From: a bacterium
GTDB taxonomy: Bacteria; Bacillota; Negativicutes; Acidaminococcales; Acidaminococcaceae
Length of the DNA: 5,039 nt
NCBI GenBank assembly: GCA_004562175.1
Contig: SFRS01000076.1
Span: 1-5,039 of the forward strand
Direction: 5' to 3'
A program made the position numbers and the translations under genes. Positions 1-5,039 of the stretch are shown here, one piece after another (the first letter of the stretch is position 1; each line of letters starts with the position of its first letter). The notes beneath the pieces are model-generated. The model had not been told where the DNA came from and searched no databases. It saw only the letters and a program-made list of their open reading frames with translations.

Positions 1-583
1 TTTTTTCTAGGCCCGACTTGCCCACAATGCTGCCCTGGGTAACATTCTTAAAAAGCCCCTTTTCGATTTCATAGGAGCTCACCTCACCCACATAACCCAA
101 TGCATGTACTGCTAGCTCCTTGTAGGGATAATTGCGAATGGGCTGCACCGAAAGCATTACCTCGGGCATATAACGACGCTGTTCTTCAATCTTCGTCACC
201 ATTTCCAGAGTCAAATCACTTTTCAGCATGATGGGCTCATAATAATTTTGGCTTTCCTTGATTCTCTTTTTGATTTCCGGCACAGGAATGCTGAGCAGCT
301 TGCTGATATGCTCCAGCGTTTCCGGCTTATAATCCGCCTGCTTTTGCAAGACAACCGCATAGCCCGGCAAATTATTGACCAGCTCCTTGCCCTCCTTGTC
401 GAAAATCAAGCCTCTGGGAGCAATGATTCTTGATTGACGCAAACGGTTGCCATCGGACTGCTTGGCGTAGTATTCACCACGCCACAGCTGTAAATAGACC
501 ATGCGCCCTAACAAAATCACAAAAAGCAAAAGGCAGAGGCCCAGCATGGTCTGCAAGCGCAGGGTTTGTTTTTTATTTAGCAT
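1..583 (-). CDS. mrdA: Penicillin-binding protein 2 (elongasome transpeptidase), N-terminal part
   Basis: Partial gene: the first 194 codons are present and the frame runs off the window at base 1 without a stop. PBP2 is the class B transpeptidase that cross-links peptidoglycan during lateral wall growth, working with RodA and MreBCD. The product begins MLNKKQTLRL and has one membrane anchor at about residues 13-32 (GLCLLLFVILLG). The class B pedestal signatures follow: APRGLIFDKEG at about 55-65, matching the usual RG-I-D-x-G block, then HALGYVGEV at 160-168 and GSIVGKSGLEK at 184-194, which matches the G-x-G-x-S-G-L-E block before the transpeptidase domain. The catalytic SxxK lies outside the window. 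The ATG at 583 has AAGGAG at 595-600 with an 11-base spacer, and it starts 29 bases after the mreD stop. Family identity comes from these motifs plus position directly after mreD; the choice of PBP2 over another class B PBP rests mainly on context. Confidence 0.93.
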   Translation of the reverse strand, partial: MLNKKQTLRLQTMLGLCLLLFVILLGRMVYLQLWRGEYYAKQSDGNRLRQSRIIAPRGLIFDKEGKELVNNLPGYAVVLQKQADYKPETLEHISKLLSIPVPEIKKRIKESQNYYEPIMLKSDLTLEMVTKIEEQRRYMPEVMLSVQPIRNYPYKELAVHALGYVGEVSSYEIEKGLFKNVTQGSIVGKSGLEK

Positions 584-612
584 CAGCCCTCTGTCTCCTT
601 TCGCTCCTCATC

Positions 613-1113
613 CTAATAGGAGATATCCTCCTCTTTAATCCATTGATAAACTCTTTTGACTATGAGCACCACTGGTACTACCAGCAGCATGTTGCCCACA
701 ACAAAGCCCACACTGGCCCAAAGATAGCTAAAAAAAATGCCCCAGCGGCCACCGCTGCGAATGAGCTCCAGCCACCAATAGCCAAAGCGAATGCCCAAGC
801 TGCACAGAGCAATGACCACCATGTGGAAGGCAGCGTTATCCTTGACCACCTTTTCCTTCATGAGGCCCACTAAAAAGCCCACAGCAGCGCGACTCAGCAT
901 GTGATAACCAAAAATGCCCACAGTCATGGCATCCTGCAAAAAGCCCACTCCGAGACCCACAAGTGCGCCCTGCTTTTCACCACGCAGCATGGCAAAGGCA
1001 TAAAGGGCCAAGAGTGGCAAATCAAAGGCCAGCCAGCCCGTATAAAAGGTCGAGGCCGCCCCCTGAATCAGCATTAAAAGCAGAAACAGGACGGGCCAAA
1101 TCAGTCTCCTCAT
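613..1113 (-). CDS. mreD: Rod shape-determining protein MreD
   Basis: This 166-residue integral membrane protein is part of the MreBCD rod complex, which positions wall synthesis along the cell cylinder. The sequence is mostly hydrophobic, with about five segments visible (roughly residues 4-20, 29-45, 48-60, 74-86 plus 96-112, and 128-152). It carries the weak but typical MreD pattern: DLPLLALYAF after the first loop, then GLGVGFLQDAMTVGIFGYH at about 53-71, where the G-x-x-x-D-x-x-x-x-G-x-x-G spacing is characteristic. Length is normal for the family. The ATG overlaps the mreC stop as ATGA (bases 1110-1113), and CCTCC at 1123-1127 (GGAGG on the coding strand) gives a good ribosome site with a 9-base spacer inside the last mreC codons, so the two genes are probably translationally coupled. 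MreD sequences diverge quickly, and location between mreC and mrdA is a large part of the case. Confidence 0.95.
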   Translation of the reverse strand: MRRLIWPVLFLLLMLIQGAASTFYTGWLAFDLPLLALYAFAMLRGEKQGALVGLGVGFLQDAMTVGIFGYHMLSRAAVGFLVGLMKEKVVKDNAAFHMVVIALCSLGIRFGYWWLELIRSGGRWGIFFSYLWASVGFVVGNMLLVVPVVLIVKRVYQWIKEEDISY

Positions 1114-1967
1114 TTTGCCTGTCCTCCCTGCCTATCAAATTCAATTTTTGGTGCCGGTGTAAAGCTGGTAATTACCAAAACATGCTCCACGTCCGCCACA
1201 TCCGCTGCCGCATGTACATCGGCCTCCTGCAAAAGGCCCACACTATCCATGTATGTTTTCGTCACTGTGCCAATGAGAATGTCAGCCGGATGGTTGCCAC
1301 TATAGCCACTGGTAACGATAACATCACCCTCACGAATGCTGGCTTCACGGAAGATGTGCTCCATGAGCAGTTTGTCGTCAGCGGTGGTTTTGCCGCCCAC
1401 CACGCCCACGGCGCGAGAATCATGGCGCAAAACCCTTGCCCCCACCTTGCAGCGAGGCGAATTCAAAAGCAGCACCCGTGCATAGGAAGCATAGACCTCA
1501 TCCACTACGCCGACCAAGCCCTCGTTGACAACAGCCATTTCCCGCTTCAGTCCCTTGTCGGCACCTGCGTCGATGTACATTGCATCCCGCAAATCACCAT
1601 GATTACGGGCAATGACCTTGGCTGCCACAACGGTTTGGCTCTTGTGCTGCTCCTTATAATCCAAAAGAGCTCGCAGCTGCTTATTTTCCGCATACACGGA
1701 GGCCATTTGAATATTGGCATTACGCAGCTCGATATTGTCCCTTTTCAGTTGCTCATTTTCACTTTGCATCACTGTGAGCGCCTTCCAATAACCCCTCAGG
1801 CTATTGCCAGCGTTGCCCACGCTGTTGAAGCCGTTTTCCACCGGCAGCATAATGCTGGCCACAATGGCATTCACCACAGGAAAACGACTTCTCCCGGCCA
1901 CGGCCATGGCCAGCATGCCGCAAAGCACGAAGGCGAACAGGACGCCCAGCATAAATTTTTTACTCAT
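1110..1967 (-). CDS. mreC: Rod shape-determining protein MreC
   Basis: MreC (285 residues) is a bitopic membrane protein whose extracytoplasmic part binds PBP2 and links it to MreB and MreD. The architecture is complete: a short positive N-terminus, one membrane helix at about residues 6-24, a coiled coil at about 62-105 rich in the pattern MQSENEQLKRDNIELRN, then the beta-barrel domain. Recognisable blocks are VAAKVIARN at 114-122, VVNEGLVGVV at 146-155, GDVIVTSG at 214-221 and VLVITSF at 263-269. The loop after GDVIVTSG reads GNHPADILIGTV, where relatives usually have F-P-x-G-x-x-I-G, a mild divergence. The gene starts 24 bases after the mreB stop with only a weak ribosome site (a GGTAGG-like stretch about 4 bases from the ATG), so coupling to mreB translation is plausible. 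Length is normal. The full-length ORF on the opposite strand is a shadow. Confidence 0.97.
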   Translation of the reverse strand: MSKKFMLGVLFAFVLCGMLAMAVAGRSRFPVVNAIVASIMLPVENGFNSVGNAGNSLRGYWKALTVMQSENEQLKRDNIELRNANIQMASVYAENKQLRALLDYKEQHKSQTVVAAKVIARNHGDLRDAMYIDAGADKGLKREMAVVNEGLVGVVDEVYASYARVLLLNSPRCKVGARVLRHDSRAVGVVGGKTTADDKLLMEHIFREASIREGDVIVTSGYSGNHPADILIGTVTKTYMDSVGLLQEADVHAAADVADVEHVLVITSFTPAPKIEFDRQGGQAK

Positions 1968-1991
1968 GCTGCCTACCCATTACCATAAAAT

Positions 1992-3041
1992 TTATTTAGA
2001 GGTCATAAAGCCCTTACGATAAATATCAATATTTTCTACTGCTATACCGGTACCCAAGGCTACGCAGTCCAAGGCTTCATCGGATACATACACAGGCATG
2101 CCGGTTTCCTTGGAAATCAAGCGATCCAGATTGCGCAGCATGGAGCTGCCACCGGTCATGACAATGCCCCTATCCATGATATCAGCACTCAATTCGGGCG
2201 GAGTACGCTCCAAGGTGTTACGCACTGCATCCACAATCATGCTCACAGGCTCATCCACAGCCTCGCACACATGGTTGGCATTCACCTGGATGCTCTTGGG
2301 CAGGCCGCTGAGCAAATCACGTCCGCGTACCTCCATCACCTCAGGCTTATCCACCTTCATGGCAGTGCCAATTTCCATTTTAATATTTTCCGCAGTACGC
2401 TCGCCAATAAACATATTGAAGGCCTTGCGCACATAACGCACGATGGCTGCATCAATGGCATCGCCACCGCAGCGCACGCTCTTGGACACAACAATGCCGC
2501 CCAAGGAAATTACAGCTACCTCGCAGGTGCCACCGCCAATATCAACCACCATGCTGCCGGTTGCCTCCTGCACGGGCATGCCCGCACCAATAGCCGCTGC
2601 CATGGGCTCCTCAATCAAATACGCCTCGCGGGCACCGGCCTCGATGGTAGCGTCGATAACAGCGCGCTTTTCTACTTCGGTAACGCCACTGGGCACGCCA
2701 ACCAAAATACGGGGGCGCACGAAGGTACGATTACCCATGGCTTGCTTGATGAAATATTTCAGCATGGATTGGGTAATTTCATAATCGGCAATGACGCCAT
2801 CCTTCATGGGACGGATAGCCACAATGTTGCCGGGAGTACGGCCAATCATGCGCTTGGCCTCAGCACCAATGGCCAAAACCTCGTTGGTATCTCTTTCCAC
2901 TGCCACTACGGAGGGCTCACGAATAATAATGCCCTTGTCCTTGCAGTGCACCAAGGTATTGGCAGTTCCCAAATCTATACCCATATCATCGGACATGTTG
3001 TTAAAAATGCTAATATTGGGGAATGTAAACTTCATTTCCAC
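1992..3041 (-). CDS. mreB: Rod shape-determining protein MreB (bacterial actin)
   Basis: MreB (349 residues from the GTG) is the ATP-binding bacterial actin that forms membrane-bound filaments steering the wall-elongation machinery. The actin-fold nucleotide motifs are intact: phosphate-1 [11 protein letters not shown] at 19-29, connect-1 with the presumed catalytic glutamate in [11 protein letters not shown] at 142-152, phosphate-2 [11 protein letters not shown] at 165-175, and the adenosine motif [13 protein letters not shown] at 292-304. Length is slightly above the usual 330-345 because of a longer N-terminus ([18 protein letters not shown]), probably part of a membrane-binding segment. 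The start is uncertain: GTG at 3041 lies only 4 bases from the strong AGGAGG at 3046-3051, while ATG at 3035 (347 residues) lies 10 bases away. The gene follows radC with an 8-base gap, and the radC stop overlaps the ribosome site. The nucleotide pocket is specific enough that identity is not in doubt; an Mbl-type paralogue is possible, but mreC immediately downstream favours mreB. Confidence 0.98.
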   Translation of the reverse strand: MEMKFTFPNISIFNNMSDDMGIDLGTANTLVHCKDKGIIIREPSVVAVERDTNEVLAIGAEAKRMIGRTPGNIVAIRPMKDGVIADYEITQSMLKYFIKQAMGNRTFVRPRILVGVPSGVTEVEKRAVIDATIEAGAREAYLIEEPMAAAIGAGMPVQEATGSMVVDIGGGTCEVAVISLGGIVVSKSVRCGGDAIDAAIVRYVRKAFNMFIGERTAENIKMEIGTAMKVDKPEVMEVRGRDLLSGLPKSIQVNANHVCEAVDEPVSMIVDAVRNTLERTPPELSADIMDRGIVMTGGSSMLRNLDRLISKETGMPVYVSDEALDCVALGTGIAVENIDIYRKGFMTSK

Positions 3042-3045
3042 CCGT

Positions 3046-3051
3046 CCTCCT
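3046..3051 (-). promoter_or_regulatory. Ribosome binding site of mreB, overlapping the radC stop
   Basis: The coding strand reads AGGAGG here, the strongest ribosome site in the window. Two of its bases (3050-3051) also belong to the radC stop TAG at 3050-3052, so ribosomes ending radC stop directly on the mreB site. Spacing is 4 bases to the GTG at 3041 and 10 bases to the in-frame ATG at 3035. Neither is ideal, which leaves the true start open. Overlap with the stop codon suggests mreB translation is coupled to radC, though this is inferred. Confidence 0.8.
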
Positions 3052-3811
3052 AAATCTTTAAAGCTCCAGCCTCTTGAAAGCTATAATAGGCACCATCACC
3101 GATAATCACGTGATCCAGCATCGGCATGCTCAACACTTGACCTGCCGCAAACAGCTGCTTGGTCAATTCGGTATCCTCCTCACTGGGGCTGGGGTCCCCT
3201 GAGGGATGGTTGTGAGCCACCACAATGGCCGAAGCATGCTGCAAAATCGCCGGACGAAAAACATCCCGTGGGTGCAAGGTGGTATTACTCAAGCCACCCT
3301 CGGCAATGATTTCCACGCCTATTATTCTGTTTTTTGTGTCCAACATCATCACTAAGAATTGCTCCTTGGTGGCATAACGCAGGCGTGGCATCAAGTAGGC
3401 TGCCACCTCCTCCGGGTCACCAAAGTGTAATTTATCTAAAGGGCGTGCGGACGCCAAGCGTCTGCCCAGCTCCAGGGCCGCCAACACCGTGGCTGCCTTG
3501 GCCTGTCCCAAGCCCCTTATTTGCGTAAGCTCTTCAATCCGACTCATGCGGGCCAACCTTTTGTAAAGGCCTCCATCCTGCGTCAGCTCCCTGCCTATGG
3601 CAAGAGCCGACTGGGAAGCAGTGCCTGTGCGCAGCAAAATTGCCAGCAGCTCGCCATCAGTCAGCGCCCCGACCCCACGAGTAATAAGTTTTTCTCGTGG
3701 TCTTTCCTCCGGGGGTAGGTCTTTGATTAGTTCTTCCTTGGTATTACTTGCTTTAGTATTACAAAAATCACTATGGCCCGGGCCATAGGTACCGCCTTTC
3801 AAGGCTGTCAT
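3050..3811 (-). CDS. radC: RadC family JAMM/MPN-domain protein (UPF0758)
   Basis: The protein has 253 residues. Residues 31-42 ([12 protein letters not shown]) begin the conserved N-terminal domain; a helix-hairpin-helix-like stretch [19 protein letters not shown] spans 98-116. The C-terminal JAMM metalloprotease-like domain covers about 130-253, with [14 protein letters not shown] at 200-213 supplying the zinc-type ligands H200, H202 and D213, and [14 protein letters not shown] at 232-245. The name comes from an old E. coli repair allele later shown to lie in recG, so a repair function is not established and the real role is unknown. The start ATG overlaps the maf stop as ATGA (3808-3811). 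The nearest AGGAG is 13 bases upstream, too far to be a good site, so reinitiation after maf is likely. About 25 residues precede the conserved domain, more than usual, and no in-frame ATG, GTG or TTG occurs closer to it. This extension carries a palindrome and a small repeat (listed separately). Confidence 0.95.
   Translation of the reverse strand: MTALKGGTYGPGHSDFCNTKASNTKEELIKDLPPEERPREKLITRGVGALTDGELLAILLRTGTASQSALAIGRELTQDGGLYKRLARMSRIEELTQIRGLGQAKAATVLAALELGRRLASARPLDKLHFGDPEEVAAYLMPRLRYATKEQFLVMMLDTKNRIIGVEIIAEGGLSNTTLHPRDVFRPAILQHASAIVVAHNHPSGDPSPSEEDTELTKQLFAAGQVLSMPMLDHVIIGDGAYYSFQEAGALKI
3741..3762 (-). repeat. Short in-frame direct repeat in radC 5' region
   Basis: GTATTAC (plus strand) occurs at 3741-3747 and again at 3756-3762, a period of exactly 15 bases. 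On the coding strand this gives the duplicated residues [10 protein letters not shown] (about 18-27) in the unconserved RadC N-terminal extension. The stretch is richer in A and T than its surroundings. The copies are short, so chance similarity is possible. Confidence 0.5.
3771..3788. repeat. 18-bp perfect palindrome near the start of radC
   Basis: The sequence CTATGGCCCGGGCCATAG is identical to its own reverse complement over all 18 bases, centred between 3779 and 3780; the pairing breaks on both sides (3770 A against 3789 G). It lies 23-40 bases inside radC, in codons for Y-G-P-G-H-S of the extension. In RNA it could fold as a 7-bp stem with a CCGG loop, partly G+C rich. No run of T follows on the coding strand, so it is not a standard terminator. 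No second copy was seen in the window. A protein-binding site or a translation-modulating hairpin is possible, and so is chance. Confidence 0.6.
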
Positions 3812-4380
3812 TTAGTCATGATTGCTCCTATTTCCTTCAACATGGAATACAACATGGTTAAGGGAAGACCCACCACATTATTGTAGCAGCCTTCGATTTT
3901 TTCTACTAACAGAGCTCCCCGGCCCTGAATGCCATAGGCACCCGCTTTGTCCAGGGGCTCCCCCGTGGCTACATAAGCAGCGATTTCCGCCTCTGTCAGC
4001 TGGCGAAAATGGACCTTCGTGGCACAAACCTGGGCCACTTCCCTTCCCTGATAGCGCACAGCCACACCGGTGAGCACCTGATGGCTGCGTCCGGAAAGGC
4101 TAGTCAGCATTGCTGCTGCCTCCAAGGTATCCTTGGGCTTGCCCAAAATGGCCTCATCAATCACCACGATGGTGTCCGCAGCCACTACGGGCACTGCATC
4201 CCCAAGCTTGGACGCTACAGCTCTGCACTTGCCCAAAGCATTGTGCAGCGCCACATCATGAGCTGACTCCGCCCTGCCTGCTTCCTCTTCAAAGTCCGCA
4301 GGACAAACACGAGCCTTGATGCCCACCTGCTCCAGCAGCGCCAAACGGCGGGGTGAAGCCGAAGCTAAAACTACTTCCAT
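3808..4380 (-). CDS. maf: Maf family nucleoside triphosphate pyrophosphatase (dTTP/UTP type)
   Basis: This complete 190-residue enzyme hydrolyses non-canonical and some canonical nucleoside triphosphates to monophosphate plus pyrophosphate in the cytoplasm. The sequence shows the N-terminal LASASPRR phosphate-binding motif at 5-12, the acidic catalytic motif AADTIV at 67-72 (D69), GKPKD at 80-84, the SGRSHQVLTG block at 96-105, and TGEPLDKAGAYGIQG at 139-153 followed by VEKIEGCYNNVVGLPL at 159-174. The SGRSHQV and DKAGAYGIQG blocks match the YhdE/Maf (dTTP/UTP) branch better than the YceF (m7GTP) branch; this is by motif memory, not alignment. The ATG at 4380 has AAGGAG at 4390-4395 with a 9-base spacer. 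It follows the RseC-like gene by 14 bases, and its stop overlaps the radC start. Overexpression of the B. subtilis homologue, encoded next to radC-mreBCD, inhibits septation, so a link to division control is plausible here. Confidence 0.96.
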   Translation of the reverse strand: MEVVLASASPRRLALLEQVGIKARVCPADFEEEAGRAESAHDVALHNALGKCRAVASKLGDAVPVVAADTIVVIDEAILGKPKDTLEAAAMLTSLSGRSHQVLTGVAVRYQGREVAQVCATKVHFRQLTEAEIAAYVATGEPLDKAGAYGIQGRGALLVEKIEGCYNNVVGLPLTMLYSMLKEIGAIMTK

Positions 4381-4389
4381 AGTCCGCCG

Positions 4390-4395
4390 CTCCTT
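4390..4395 (-). promoter_or_regulatory. Ribosome binding site of maf
   Basis: AAGGAG on the coding strand, 9 bases before the maf ATG at 4380. Its first base is the last... of the preceding gene's overlap zone: base 4395 is also the final base of the upstream TAA stop (4395-4397). This places the end of one gene on the ribosome site of the next, the same arrangement as radC-mreB, and supports the chosen maf start. Confidence 0.75.
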
Positions 4396-4820
4396 TACTC
4401 CTTTTTGCTCATGTCAATAACCATTTCCTGAGCTTGAATTTCAAAAATAACCGGTTGCTTACCCTCGCGCACAGCATCACGCTTGAAAATACGCGCATAG
4501 CTAATGGTTACAATCAGCCACAGGATGATACCACCGATTATAAAGGGCATTTTATCCATGTGGAAGAAGGTGGCCAGACTGTTGCCGAAGGCCACACCGG
4601 CCAGCACACCGGTCACGGGCAGGCCATAAATAATCATCTTGGCCTTGGTGTTGTCAAAATCACGGTATTCAGCACCAACCACATCACCGGCCTTAGCACC
4701 TACGGGATTCCAGCAATCAAGATATTTCGGCAAACCGGTGAGCTCGCTTTCGGTTTTGTCCACCTTGATTTCAGCGCGCTCGCCCTGCTTTTTTACAACT
4801 AAACCTCTAATTTCAGCCAT
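4395..4820 (-). CDS. RseC/MucC-like (SoxR-reducing family) membrane protein
   Basis: The product has 141 residues: an N-terminal soluble domain (1-60) opening MAEIRGLVVKKQGERAEIKV, two membrane helices (about 62-86, IIYGLPVTGVLAGVAFG, and 92-112, PFIIGGIILWLIVTISYARIF), and a short charged tail. A GDVV turn at 45-48 followed by a YGLP-x-x-G-x-L-A-G helix is the layout of RseC proteins, which act in SoxR reduction or sigma-E control in Proteobacteria and occur beside Rnf genes in other bacteria. Unlike typical members it lacks the N-terminal cysteine cluster: its only cysteine is C36 in LDCWNP. A redox role is therefore doubtful. The ATG at 4820 is the first in-frame start after an in-frame TAG; AAGGAG at 4834-4839 is 13 bases away, somewhat far. 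It is followed by maf after 14 bases. The gene is certainly real by its two-helix structure and tight spacing; the family assignment is moderate, and an unrelated two-helix envelope protein remains possible. Confidence 0.7.
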   Translation of the reverse strand: MAEIRGLVVKKQGERAEIKVDKTESELTGLPKYLDCWNPVGAKAGDVVGAEYRDFDNTKAKMIIYGLPVTGVLAGVAFGNSLATFFHMDKMPFIIGGIILWLIVTISYARIFKRDAVREGKQPVIFEIQAQEMVIDMSKKE

Positions 4821-4869
4821 GAACTAAACTTCTCTCCTTTATCCATAAGCATACAGTCATAATTTACGC

Positions 4870-5039
4870 TTAATATGCGTGCACAAAAATATACCAATAA
4901 CCAAAGCCGAAAATCACACCATAGATGACCAGGAACACCAAAATGCCCTGCCAGGTGACAGGATAGCCAAAGTTGATATCCTCGCCAAAAATACCACGGC
5001 GGTTAAAGAAGGTATATTTTTTACGCTTTCTAAACCATA
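4870..5039 (-). CDS. Small membrane protein, C-terminal part, unidentified
   Basis: This open frame enters from the window edge and ends at TAA (4870-4872), giving the last 55 residues; no start codon is visible, so the N-terminus lies beyond base 5039. The visible part begins WFRKRKKYTFFNRRG, a strongly basic and aromatic stretch, then IFGEDINFGYPVTWQG and one membrane helix at about 31-51 (ILVFLVIYGVIFGFGYWYIF), ending FVHAY. The positive charge before the helix suggests the N-terminal side faces the cytoplasm. The P-V-T-W-Q-G motif just before the helix resembles short uncharacterised one-helix proteins with a P-x-T-W-x-G box, but I cannot name a family with certainty. It is too short to be listed by ordinary length cut-offs. 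It ends 49 bases before the RseC-like gene and may be in the same transcript. Support is the clean frame, charge-then-helix design and stop placement. Confidence 0.6.
   Translation of the reverse strand, partial: WFRKRKKYTFFNRRGIFGEDINFGYPVTWQGILVFLVIYGVIFGFGYWYIFVHAY

Noticed and set aside
430..873. 147-codon plus-strand ORF opposite mreD and the start of mrdA
   Set aside because: It spans two confirmed minus-strand genes and their junction; a hydrophobic patch in it mirrors intergenic and mreD sequence by chance.
1895..1916. GGCCATGGCC palindromic stretch in mreC
   Set aside because: It is explained by Ala-Met-Ala codons of the MreC membrane helix and is only 10 bases long.
963..1988. 341-codon plus-strand ORF opposite mreC and part of mreD
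   Set aside because: It lies fully antisense to well-supported genes, its translation is His/Gln/Ala rich without domain motifs, and it has no ribosome site; it is a codon-bias shadow.
2271..3053. 260-codon plus-strand ORF opposite mreB
   Set aside because: Antisense to a highly conserved actin-fold gene, His/Asn/Gly-rich composition, no recognisable domain; shadow of mreB codon use.
3735..3770. Internal promoter in the A+T-rich 5' part of radC
   Set aside because: A TTGTAA-like box is present, but no acceptable -10 box occurs 16-18 bases downstream.
4821..4869. Possible promoter or terminator in the 49-base gap before the RseC-like gene
   Set aside because: The gap is A+T rich, but no convincing -35/-10 pair with correct spacing was found; the only inverted match spanning it (ACGC/GCGT at 4866-4880) has a 4-bp stem and no T run.

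Overview
This window is a compact bacterial gene block in which every supported gene reads on the minus strand. The operon therefore runs from base 5039 down to base 1. The content is the classic rod-shape (elongasome) cluster: mreB, mreC, mreD and the start of mrdA (penicillin-binding protein 2). It is preceded by radC and maf, the order typical of many Firmicutes. Further upstream are an RseC-like two-helix membrane protein and the end of a small unidentified membrane protein.

The maf-radC-mreBCD-mrdA order, the balanced base composition and the RseC-like protein (a family best known from Gram-negative bacteria) suggest a Firmicute with a diderm envelope, such as a member of the Negativicutes (Acidaminococcus/Phascolarctobacterium-like). 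This is inference from gene content and protein style, not a database match.

Layout in transcription order: (1) 5039-4870, C-terminal 55 residues of a small membrane protein; (2) 4820-4395, RseC-like protein; (3) 4380-3808, Maf nucleotide pyrophosphatase; (4) 3811-3050, RadC/JAMM protein; (5) 3041-1992, MreB; (6) 1967-1110, MreC; (7) 1113-613, MreD; (8) 583-1, first 194 residues of PBP2. Gaps are 49 bases or less, and maf/radC and mreC/mreD each share a 4-base ATGA stop-start overlap. No convincing promoter or terminator lies between genes, so one transcript with translational coupling is the simplest reading. There is no stretch over 300 bases without a gene.

Functionally, MreB filaments under the membrane, MreC and MreD in the membrane, and PBP2 (cross-linking with RodA, not in view) direct lateral cell-wall growth. 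Maf is a house-cleaning nucleotide pyrophosphatase that has been linked to septation, and RadC has no settled role. The region is core housekeeping and I see no new system. The points worth a second look are small: an RseC-like protein without the family's cysteine cluster, a RadC N-terminal extension that holds an 18-bp perfect palindrome and a short in-frame repeat, and an ambiguous MreB start whose ribosome site overlaps the radC stop.
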